64,000 nucleotides of DNA from Pelagomonas calceolata (lineage: Eukaryota; Sar; Pelagophyceae; Pelagomonadales; Pelagomonadaceae): positions 4,898,001 through 4,962,000 of the forward strand of contig CAKKNE010000005.1 of assembly GCA_918797485.1 (NCBI GenBank). The letters run 5' to 3'. Position 1 is the first letter of the stretch, and each line of letters opens with the position of its first letter. This document shows, piece after piece, positions 57,250 through 64,000 of this stretch. The position numbers were made by a program, and so were the translations under genes. The notes under the pieces are model-generated. The model had not been told where the DNA came from, ran no database searches, and was given only the letters and a program-made list of their open reading frames with translations.

Positions 57250-57699
57250 ATGAAGAAGGTCAAGTCGCAGGACCTCTTGGTCCTGGACGCCAATGACATC
57301 TACCGCCTCTGCCAGGGCGGCGACATCGTCAACCCGACCGTGGCGAACAACCCCGCGTACGCCATCCCGCACAAGCTCCGGGTCCTCGTCGTGCTGGCGG
57401 CGTTCCAGCTCGTCGCCGGCCTCACGAACGGGTCGCTCGGCCCGCGCGTCGCCAAGCTGTGCGTCCGCGCCGCGCGCATCGCGCAGGCCGCGTCGGCGCA
57501 GGGCCAGGCGAACATCAAGCTCCGCGTCGCCGCGCGCATCGAGGACGCGAACACGTCGGACAGCGCCGCCTTCGACGTCGCGAAGGACGGCCAGAAGGCG
57601 ATCGACGCCCTCAACGGCGCGGCGGAGGCGGAGCGGCGCCGCATCCTCAAGAGCAAGCGCAAGCGCGGCGGCGCCTTCGCGTTCGCCGGCTCCTTCTGA
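57250..57699 (+). CDS. conserved-looking hypothetical protein, 149 aa
   Basis: Not recognised. The ATG at 57250 is followed by KKVKSQDLLVLDANDIYRLCQGGDIVNP, a hydrophobic stretch (LRVLVVLAAFQLVAGL) that may be a membrane helix or buried core, and a basic Ala-rich C terminus (RRRILKSKRKRGG). Codon use has the strong third-position GC of its neighbours, which supports coding. Confidence 0.55.
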   Translation: MKKVKSQDLLVLDANDIYRLCQGGDIVNPTVANNPAYAIPHKLRVLVVLAAFQLVAGLTNGSLGPRVAKLCVRAARIAQAASAQGQANIKLRVAARIEDANTSDSAAFDVAKDGQKAIDALNGAAEAERRRILKSKRKRGGAFAFAGSF

Positions 57700-57804
57700 G
57701 TGGTCGCTTCGCTCTCATCTGAACAGACATACCGCGCGCACCGCGGCGCCGCGCGCGACGACTAAGATACAACCCCTCTTATGAATCTCGTCTTCGTCGG
57801 ACTA

Positions 57805-58095
57805 TCACGACTTACCAGCCGCGATGCCGGTCGAGGCGATGGGCGGCGCGGCGACGCAGGAGGAGCGGCCCGCGGGGCGGCGCGCCCCTGTGCCACCGCG
57901 GCGCCGCGAAGCGCACGTACGCCGGCGCACGAAGCCGGTCCACGGCGAGGGGCGAAACGGTCGACGCGCGGCGGCGGTCCCGGCGCGTCGGCCGCGAGGC
58001 GCGTACCTCCAGAGCGGCGAGTCGCGCGGGCTCGGAGTCGCTCTGATGGCGACGGCGAGGGCGGCGGCGAGGACGAAGACGAGGCGCGCGGCCAT
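57805..58095 (-). CDS. small secreted Arg-rich protein
   Basis: A 97-residue open frame starting MAARLVFVLAAALAVAIRAT, a good signal peptide. The rest is Arg/Pro-rich with two Cys and no domain. The frame extends upstream of this ATG through an introner core remnant at 58158-58180, so an upstream exon cannot be excluded. Confidence 0.4.
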   Translation of the reverse strand: MAARLVFVLAAALAVAIRATPSPRDSPLWRYAPRGRRAGTAAARRPFRPSPWTGFVRRRTCASRRRGGTGARRPAGRSSCVAAPPIASTGIAAGKS

Positions 58096-58157
58096 CGCCG
58101 ATCGTGGATCGAGGAGTAGCTGCGTAAGCGTCAACTTCCACGCCACATAGCAGACAA

Positions 58158-58180
58158 GGCGTCGCGTCGATGGCGTGGAG
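58158..58180 (-). mobile_element. introner core remnant
   Basis: On the minus strand CTCCACGCCATCGACGCG and five further bases match the family I core exactly over 23 bases. Ends and duplications are absent. Could be a relic in an upstream or untranslated region. Confidence 0.5.
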
Positions 58181-58585
58181 TCCAAGGCTATCGCCACCTG
58201 GACGGCGCGCCGCAGAGCGCAGATGCGGCTCTCGCTATGCGACGCCGGACCTCGGATTTGGGTAGCCACTCTGCGTCATGGACCCCCGCGGCGCCGGCAT
58301 CGGCTCTGATCGCTTCGCCAGCGGCGTCGAAGCCCGGCTGGCATCGCTGCTGTGCAGCGCAGCAGCGCGGCGGCAAACACGGCCTCATTGCTTACAGATG
58401 CGCGACGACGAGGAAGCAGCAACACCTACTGCAGGCTGCAGAGGGCTGGCCGCAGCTCAGGCGCGCGTTTTCGTACGGCAAGCTGGCGCAAATTCATGCT
58501 GGGTATCAGAAGGCGTGCTGGCTGTCACGCGCGAGCTCTGAGTCAACGCCTGTGGGCTACTTGATCCCTTGCCAGATCGGCAGCA

Positions 58586-58608
58586 CTAGCGGCGGGTAAG
58601 ACACTAGC
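58586..58608 (-). promoter_or_regulatory. dispersed CTAG palindromic element, copy 10
   Basis: CTAGCGGCGGGTAAG then ACACTAGC. Confidence 0.7.
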
Positions 58609-58756
58609 CGCGAAGCAAAAGCAAAATAAAATTGTGTACTCTAATTGTATGCTACGCTATCGACCAAAGCCGCCCAATCTCCCCAGCAACCTCCGCGAAC
58701 GCCTCCCGCTCCAACAACGAAGCGCGCCAAGCAAGCACCGACTGGTAGATCTGTTT

Positions 58757-58779
58757 GCTAGTGTCTTACAGCCTCTAGC
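58757..58779 (+). promoter_or_regulatory. dispersed CTAG palindromic element, copy 11
   Basis: GCTAGTGTCTTAC then AGCCTCTAGC. It lies just 3' of the 58796 stop and only 150-170 bp from copy 10, in the opposite orientation. Confidence 0.72.
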
Positions 58780-58791
58780 TGCGAGTTTTGC

Positions 58792-58867
58792 GAAACTATG
58801 CAGGCATCATTACCACCTCCCGTCGCAACTGGAGCTCCCCCGCGAGACCCGATGCGCGCGACGCGGC
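58792..58867. repeat. 76-bp duplication, copy 2
   Basis: Partner of 55322-55397. Here it encodes the C-terminal RASGLAGELQLRREVVMMPA of the small gene on the minus strand. Confidence 0.92.
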
Positions 58868-59170
58868 CGCGGCAGCCAGCGACTCGGCCGTCGCCGCGTC
58901 TTCGCGCGCGAGCTCGGCGTTCAGCGACTCGCGCGGCTTGGAAAAGGAGTGCGACCGGGGCGACGCGCCACCGCCATCGTCGTCCGGCGCCGCGAAGCCG
59001 GGCGGCGCCTCGGAGGCCGAAGCGACGTCCGCGGGATCAGGATCACCTTCCACGGGAATCCAGTCGTAGCGCGCCGGGTCGGCGTAGCGCCGCGGCGGCG
59101 GCGCAGCTTGTCGGCGCTTGGCCGGGTCCACGCCCTCGAAGCCCCGCGCGGCGGAGGAGCCTGTTCCCAT
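58796..59170 (-). CDS. small hypothetical protein, 124 aa
   Basis: Not recognised. MGTGSSAARGFEGVDPAKRRQ opens; residue 2 Gly invites N-myristoylation. A central Pro/Asp-rich segment (YDWIPVEGDPDPADVASA) is followed by an Ala/Glu-rich helix and an amphipathic C terminus (GELQLRREVVMMPA) that is duplicated at 55 kb. An earlier ATG (59215) in frame is possible. Confidence 0.45.
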   Translation of the reverse strand: MGTGSSAARGFEGVDPAKRRQAAPPPRRYADPARYDWIPVEGDPDPADVASASEAPPGFAAPDDDGGGASPRSHSFSKPRESLNAELAREDAATAESLAAAAASRASGLAGELQLRREVVMMPA

Positions 59171-59517
59171 CCCAAGGCTGCCCCTACCAATGTGCCAGGC
59201 GTTTTCGCGGTGCACGCATGCAGGGACGGCGTGTACGTGCGTGAGTTATGCGAAATCGCGTACTGTGACAGCCTTGTCCGAGCGGTTCGTTGGGATGAGA
59301 GATTAATCGGGCTAGCGGCATGTAAGACACTAGCACCAAAGCCCAAAAGCAGGCTGGCGCAAGCTGTCCGCGGCCGAGTCGCTCGTTAGCGGCGCAAAAA
59401 TACGCTAAACGCTGACATACTTGGTCACCCGTACTGCACCAACACGGTCAGCCCAGCGCTGCTGCGCATAATCGCGGTACAGCACACCCAGCTGCCACAG
59501 GGCGCAACAACGCACGG
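59171..59517. other. divergent promoter region
   Basis: Between the 58796 gene start (minus) and the HMG-box gene start (plus). It holds CTAG element copy 12; otherwise nothing is recognised. Confidence 0.45.
59311..59334 (-). promoter_or_regulatory. dispersed CTAG palindromic element, copy 12
   Basis: GCTAGCGGCA then TGTAAGACACTAGC. It lies 140 bp from one start codon and 180 bp from the other. Confidence 0.75.
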
Positions 59518-60978
59518 ATGGAGCGCAGCAGCAGGGGCAGAGCGCGCAGCGCGCCGAGGCTCTTCCACGACGAGGCCGCCGCCGAAAACCCCCAAACGGC
59601 GACGGTGAAGCCCTGGGCCGGCATCCTCCAGAACGGGATAGAGGTCGAATTCATGCGCATCGAGCGGCTCCAGGAGGCGCTCGAGGGGCTGGGCCTCGAC
59701 ACGGAAGGCAAGCGTTTTAATTTATTGCAGCGCCTGGCGGAGGCGCTCAAAGGGGGGTCTGGAGACGATGATGTGTGTGTCCACGAGCAGGTCGCCGCGA
59801 AGAAAGACGATGCCTGGATTTTAGCGAGTGTCGTGAGCTACGACGCCGATCAGGATGTGTACGAGGTGCGGGACGAGGCCGAGGCCCACGAACGTCGCGC
59901 CGCGGTTGTCCTGGAGGCGGCGGGCGCGGCCGGGAAGATGAAGGTCCGGGAATTGAGGAATGCGCTCGACGAACTAAATGAAGAGACGGACGGCGCCAAG
60001 CCCCAATTAATCGAGCGGCTCATTAATGCAAGGCGCCGCGCGGCGCCGCCCGTGCCAGCCATCCAACTGGAAGCGGATAGAGTACGACGCCTCGGCGTCG
60101 ACCAGGACGCGTTGAGGGAGGGCGAGCATGTATTAGCCGTCTACCCCGCGCGGGACGCGGAGGGCCGGGCGCCGGACGAGCCGGAGTTCAACGCGAAGAC
60201 GATCCACGGGATGGAGTGGACGACGACGTTCTACCGCGCGGCCGTCGCGCGGAAGCCGATCCAGGCGCGCGACGACGGCTGCGTGCGGTTGGTGTTCGAC
60301 GGCGAGGACGAGCAGATCCACCGCGTGTCGCGCCACTACGTTATTAGGGAGACGCCGCTTTCTTCTGTAGAACCGCTGCCCGCGCCGTCGGGGCCGCAGA
60401 TCTCGGGCTACATGCACTTCATGCAGCAGAAACGACCGGAAATTACAGAAGCGGTGCGCGCGGAGCGGCCGACGAACCTCTCGGCGCAGGTCACGAAGCG
60501 GCTCGGCGAGATGTGGCAGCGCCTCGGGAAGAGCGACCGGGAAAAATATAAAAGAGAGGCGCCCCTGAAGGACGACGTGCCCGGCTGGGGCGCGAAGAAG
60601 CCACGGAAGAAGAGGAAGAAGAAAGAAACGGTGCAGGTCGCGCGGCAGACGCCGCGGCCGGTGCCGCACCCCGGCTACGTCCCGCCGGCCCTGCCGGAGG
60701 GCGCGGTGCCGCTGCCGGCGGTCGTGCGGGAGATCGCGCCGCTCCTGGGCCCGCCGCGTTCTTATAATTTCGACGAGGCCGCGGCGCGGGCGGCCTTCGA
60801 GGACGCCGACCGGCGCTACTCGGCGCTCAAGGGCATCGAGAAGCGCCTCGAGGACGAGCTCGCGCGGCTGCGCGTCGAGGAGGCGGCGCTGCGGGCGGCC
60901 GCGGGCGAGGTCGACGAGGAGGGCTGGGCGCAGTTCGACCCGGCGCGCGACGGGGGCGAGAACCTGGAGGCTGTTTAA
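59518..60978 (+). CDS. HMG-box protein with SAP-like segments
   Basis: A 486-residue protein. Two SAP-like helix pairs lie at about residues 42-75 (MRIERLQEALEGLGLDTEGKRFNLLQRLAEAL) and 140-172 (MKVRELRNALDELNEETDGAKPQLIERLINARRR). Between them a small beta region (VHEQVAAKKDDAWILASVVSYDADQDVYEV) looks like a Tudor/SGF29-type fold. An HMG box follows at about residues 295-350 (ISGYMHFMQQKRPEIT ... LGEMWQRLGKSDREKYK), then a Lys-rich tail and a C-terminal coiled coil. A chromatin-binding protein, possibly reading histone marks. Single exon. Confidence 0.82.
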   Translation: MERSSRGRARSAPRLFHDEAAAENPQTATVKPWAGILQNGIEVEFMRIERLQEALEGLGLDTEGKRFNLLQRLAEALKGGSGDDDVCVHEQVAAKKDDAWILASVVSYDADQDVYEVRDEAEAHERRAAVVLEAAGAAGKMKVRELRNALDELNEETDGAKPQLIERLINARRRAAPPVPAIQLEADRVRRLGVDQDALREGEHVLAVYPARDAEGRAPDEPEFNAKTIHGMEWTTTFYRAAVARKPIQARDDGCVRLVFDGEDEQIHRVSRHYVIRETPLSSVEPLPAPSGPQISGYMHFMQQKRPEITEAVRAERPTNLSAQVTKRLGEMWQRLGKSDREKYKREAPLKDDVPGWGAKKPRKKRKKKETVQVARQTPRPVPHPGYVPPALPEGAVPLPAVVREIAPLLGPPRSYNFDEAAARAAFEDADRRYSALKGIEKRLEDELARLRVEEAALRAAAGEVDEEGWAQFDPARDGGENLEAV

Positions 60979-61363
60979 GAGTTGTTGTTTTTCTCCTGTT
61001 ACGGTGCTAGACTATCTTCAGAGCCCCGGGAGGTGCGCCGATGGCGTAAAGCGTACATGAAACCTGTTTCGGTACCTAGCGTAGTAGGACACTAGCAAAT
61101 TGAGACAAGGTGGTGTGGGCGCGGCGGTTTACGCGTCAGTGGCGCAACCAGGTTGCCGCATCGCGCATCGCTCATAATTCATTGCGCACAGCCTCATTCG
61201 TGCAACCAATCAAGAGCAGACGAGGCCTGCGCATAGGTGCGCCAACTTTGGCAGCCTTTGCTATAGCCGGTGACGCGCGCGGCGTCACGCGAACACTCGA
61301 ACGAATTCACCCAAGGAGTCGCACCGCATCATCACGCCGCCGACGCGGCCAGCAGTGAGACCT
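60979..61363. other. intergenic region
   Basis: Between the HMG-box gene and the carrier gene, with CTAG element copy 13. Nothing else is recognised. Confidence 0.45.
61076..61096 (-). promoter_or_regulatory. dispersed CTAG palindromic element, copy 13
   Basis: CTAGCGTAGTAGGACACTAG then C, a diverged copy. Confidence 0.6.
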
Positions 61364-62182
61364 ATGGGCAACGATAAGCGCGACGCCCCCGCGGCCTACC
61401 TCGTCGGCTCCGCACTCGCAGCGGTCGTCAACTTCCCGCTCTGGAAGGCGTCGGCCATGGCGCAGTCGGGCTTCAAAACTAAAAGTAGAGGGTATTTTGC
61501 GGCGTATGCGGAGGCCCTGAGGCCGCCCTATAGGGGCGTCGCTGCCGTCGTCGGCGGCATGACGTGGGCGCGGTTCGCGATCTTCTACGGGAGCGACGTC
61601 GGGAGAAGATGGTTCGAGGAATCACAGGTGTTCGAGAAGGGCTCCGTCGCCGCCATTGCCGTGCCTCCTTTGATAGTGAGCACGGGAGTGCAGGTCGTCA
61701 ACCAGCCGATCATCCGGGCCTCGATCATGCTACAGGACCCCGAGGCCGACTTTCGAGCTTCTCAGGGTACGACGGACGCCGTGCGACGGATTGCGCGGGA
61801 GCGAGGCGTCGGTGCTCTGTGGCATGGCACATCAGCAGGCATCCTCAAGACCGTGCCAAAATATTGCGTCGCTGTATTGGTCAAGGAGCAGTGTGAAAGA
61901 AGGCTTCCTAGTGTTGATACGAAACTCGGCAAACTCTTGAGGGACGCGACGAAGGCCGTATGTGCCGCGGTCGCCGGTGCCGTTCTCACCAATCCCTTGG
62001 ATGTCATTAGGAATGAAATGTTCAAGACGGACCAGTCCCTGGTCACGGTCGTGAAGCGGTTGCAGGGCGACTACGGCATGAAATGGGTGGCGCGCGGCGC
62101 GGACAAGAATCTCGTGGGGGTGGCCGTGCCGGTCGCGTGCACGATCTTCTTCACGGACCAGCTGCGACGGGTGGGGCTGTGA
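61364..62182 (+). CDS. mitochondrial carrier-like protein
   Basis: A 272-residue membrane protein of the SLC25-like fold. Three roughly 90-residue repeats can be traced; the last has the clearest carrier signature, LTNPLDVIRNEMF, and the second ends with GVGALWHGTSAGILKTVPKY, matching the GxxxxxxG and carrier-helix pattern. The first repeat has VVNFPLWKASAMAQ in place of PxDxxKxRxQ, so the signature is eroded. Substrate unknown; inner mitochondrial membrane or another organelle. Start is the ATG at 61364. Confidence 0.75.
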   Translation: MGNDKRDAPAAYLVGSALAAVVNFPLWKASAMAQSGFKTKSRGYFAAYAEALRPPYRGVAAVVGGMTWARFAIFYGSDVGRRWFEESQVFEKGSVAAIAVPPLIVSTGVQVVNQPIIRASIMLQDPEADFRASQGTTDAVRRIARERGVGALWHGTSAGILKTVPKYCVAVLVKEQCERRLPSVDTKLGKLLRDATKAVCAAVAGAVLTNPLDVIRNEMFKTDQSLVTVVKRLQGDYGMKWVARGADKNLVGVAVPVACTIFFTDQLRRVGL

Positions 62183-62427
62183 CCTTTTGGCGCTTCCGTG
62201 CGGCTCTTGGTGGACGTTTGCTTTGCCTAGAGCCAGGCCGCCTAGCCGCGGAGCTCCCTGCGTGACCGCACGCCCTCATACGCCGTCGCCCCGAGTGTTA
62301 GCTCGGAGGCGACGACGGCGAGGGGGAGCAGGCCGGACGCCGGAATCCCAAGGCCGCGCCGGTGGCGCATCGGGGGCCGCCGCGGGATAGCGATGTTTAA
62401 CTGTTGTATTCTTAACACACACATACC

Positions 62428-63837
62428 CTACTTCGCCGCGTGGCGCGCAGGGAAGACGGCGTCGAAGTCGTCCTCGTCGGAGGACTGCTGCGACGCGGGC
62501 TCCTGGCGCTTTGGGGGCGCCACGACCAGCTCGTCGTCGTCGTCGCTGAGCTCCACGACCTCGCCCTGCGCCCTCTTCTGCGGCGCGGGCGGCCCGCGCT
62601 TCTGCGACGCGGGCGCCTTCTTCGCCGTCGCCGCGAGGCACGCCAGCGCGAGCTCGCCGTCGACGCCCGCCTCCCTCACAATGGCCTCCTGCAACCTAGC
62701 TGGAGGGTGCGGCAGCCAGCCGTACTCGCGCGCGTTGTTGAAGACGCCGGCCGTCTTGCCCTTGCAGTTCCGCAGGAAGCGCTTCTCAAACGCGACCGCA
62801 TCGCCGGCGATGACTTTCTCGCGGACCGCAACGATCCAGTCGGGCCACTTCGACAGGCGCCGCGACCACCACGCCGTCGCCCGCTTGATGTCGTCGGACG
62901 CGCTCACGTACTGCGACGAGTACAGGTCCGCGCGGCAGGCGACGGCGGCACACTCGGGCACGTCCCCCAGCGCGCAGAAGATCAATGGAACATAAATCTT
63001 CGACCACGACCGCACCTCGGCACCTAAAGCCCCGCGCAGGACCCAGGCGTCATCACCTAAGGCCGGCACGGGCACTCTGATGGGCTTCACGGTTGCGGCA
63101 CCCGGGCAATTTAGCATCTCTGCGACCGACCGCGTCTGGGGGCGCGTGCGCGGCGGCACGGTCAGCGGCTTCCTCTTCGACGTGTCCCACGAGTCCACGG
63201 CGGACCGCTGGCGCTCGGCGTCAGACCTCAGACCCGCGGCGGCGTGCGAGGCCGTCGAGCGGATGGCGTCCTTGGCCGCGGCCGCGGCGCTGCCCGGCGA
63301 AGGCAAGGACGCGAGCGACTCGAAGCGCGGCTTTTGTTGAGGCGGCGGCGCGTCGTCGGCGAAGGCGCCGGGTCTTACCGGAAAGGAAACCTTTTCGATG
63401 TCGCGCAGCGCCCCGGCGGCCTGGAGCTGCTTCGCTCGCTTCGAGGCGGCGACGGGCTTGCAGTCTGTGGGTGGGGGCGGCCGCTTCTTCTTCGCGTCGA
63501 CGTCGGACCGCGTCGGGATGCGAAAACCCGTTTTGGGCTTCTGGCTCCAGGGCGTGCCGTCGGCGCGAGGCCACGTTGATGTGTTGGCGCGGTCCTCGCG
63601 GTCCTCGCGGTCCCATCGCGACGGCTTCGATGGCTGCGCCGCGGCCCGCAACTGGTTGCCGCAGGCGACGCATTGATCAGCGTCGCCCGCGTTCAGCAAC
63701 GTGCACTTCGGGCAGGCGACCTGGAGGCCGTCGTCGACGTCGTCGGCGTCGTCGTCGTCGGAGCTGTTGGCGAGGTCGATCGGGCCGGCCTTTTCTTTTT
63801 CTTCGTCGCTGGCGAGGTCGATGACTTTGTGGGACAT
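62428..63837 (-). CDS. RanBP2-type zinc finger protein with N-terminal SIM-like motif
   Basis: A 469-residue protein. MSHKVIDLASDEE at the start has a SUMO-interaction-like VIDL followed by acids; a second IDLANSSDDDD follows. A RanBP2-type zinc finger (CPKCTLLNAGDADQCVACG) lies near residue 45. The middle is low complexity. The C-terminal third is a folded-looking domain (WVLRGALGAEVRSWSKIYVPLIFCALG ... YGWLPHPPARLQEAIVREAG) that I do not recognise. VVELSDDDDEL near the end is another SIM-like motif. Probably nuclear, linked to SUMO or ubiquitin. An upstream in-frame ATG at 63936 is less likely. Confidence 0.65.
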   Translation of the reverse strand: MSHKVIDLASDEEKEKAGPIDLANSSDDDDADDVDDGLQVACPKCTLLNAGDADQCVACGNQLRAAAQPSKPSRWDREDREDRANTSTWPRADGTPWSQKPKTGFRIPTRSDVDAKKKRPPPPTDCKPVAASKRAKQLQAAGALRDIEKVSFPVRPGAFADDAPPPQQKPRFESLASLPSPGSAAAAAKDAIRSTASHAAAGLRSDAERQRSAVDSWDTSKRKPLTVPPRTRPQTRSVAEMLNCPGAATVKPIRVPVPALGDDAWVLRGALGAEVRSWSKIYVPLIFCALGDVPECAAVACRADLYSSQYVSASDDIKRATAWWSRRLSKWPDWIVAVREKVIAGDAVAFEKRFLRNCKGKTAGVFNNAREYGWLPHPPARLQEAIVREAGVDGELALACLAATAKKAPASQKRGPPAPQKRAQGEVVELSDDDDELVVAPPKRQEPASQQSSDEDDFDAVFPARHAAK

Positions 63838-64000
63838 CGTGGGCCAGCCGTGGCGCGCGTACGGCGCGCGGCGGCCGGCTGGGCAATGAGGCTGCGGGGG
63901 GCCCAACTGAGCCTCTGGAGACGCGGCGCGTCCCACCGCTGGACGGATTGTTGTCAGGCGTCTACTGTGGCCTCAGCGAGGGTCTGCAGACCAGAGAGAC

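Larger units (their letters stand above)
58096..58795. other. intergenic region with introner remnant and two palindromic elements
   Basis: No convincing gene. It contains the family I core fragment at 58158-58180 and CTAG elements at 58586-58608 and 58757-58779. Confidence 0.5.

Noticed and set aside
1-64000. Bacterial or viral origin of the window
   Set aside because: Eukaryotic gene families, spliceosomal introns and organelle leaders are spread across the whole window; no viral hallmark genes were seen.

Overview
The window is GC-rich nuclear DNA from a eukaryotic microalga. Gene families such as V-ATPase subunit H, a mitochondrial processing peptidase, ORMDL, a TTLL tubulin ligase, Tdp1, Nop4/RBM28 and FYVE-SYLF proteins rule out a prokaryote. 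Plastid-type leader peptides, very short intergenic distances and, above all, introner elements fit a stramenopile alga, most likely a pelagophyte such as Aureococcus or a relative. The species is an inference. I saw no rRNA, tRNA, CRISPR array or virus.

Layout: about 1-4.5 kb holds a spermidine-synthase-like gene, an FAD oxidase and a small Cys-rich membrane protein. At 5-8.9 kb a divergent gene pair carries introners and is related to that Cys-rich protein. At 9-19 kb are V-ATPase H, a FYVE-SYLF protein, a coiled-coil protein, a small membrane protein, a plastid-type SDR, a pyroglutamyl-peptidase-like protein and a PC-esterase-like protein. At 19.4-26.3 kb one gene encodes a signal peptide, an LNR and a tandem array of 8-Cys domains. 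The central part of this array is riddled with indels. At 26.3-29.7 kb is a gene-free island of lower GC. At 29.7-64 kb are densely packed genes: SAP-La, TTLL, UBL/SAM/RING, a secreted protein, aldo-keto reductase, a transporter fragment, MPP alpha, ORMDL, thioredoxin-like ferredoxin, Nop4/RBM28, RCC1, Tdp1-like, HMG-box, mitochondrial carrier and RanBP2-zinc-finger proteins.

The main biology is intron creation by transposons. Ten introner elements (IEs) of 75-181 bp interrupt seven genes. They share terminal inverted repeats (CTGTGTGGAAATCAA ... TTGATTTCCACACAG), and most copies lie between 8-bp target-site duplications. The 5' splice site is the first two bases of the upstream duplication (GT eight times, GC twice) and the 3' splice site is the element's terminal CAG. 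Removing duplication copy plus element restores the reading frame in nine of the ten; the tenth has lost its 3' end. At least two other introns look like decayed IEs, so nearly every intron I can recognise here is introner-derived. An intron-free paralogue at 3.8-4.5 kb preserves the empty sites of two insertions.

A second dispersed signal is a 21-25 bp intergenic element (GCTAGTGTCTTAC then GCTAGC, both orientations) found 13 times, always between genes and often near a 5' end. Several otherwise conserved genes have single-base frame breaks, which together with the broken tandem array suggest residual assembly error. Coordinates of such genes are given as whole spans.
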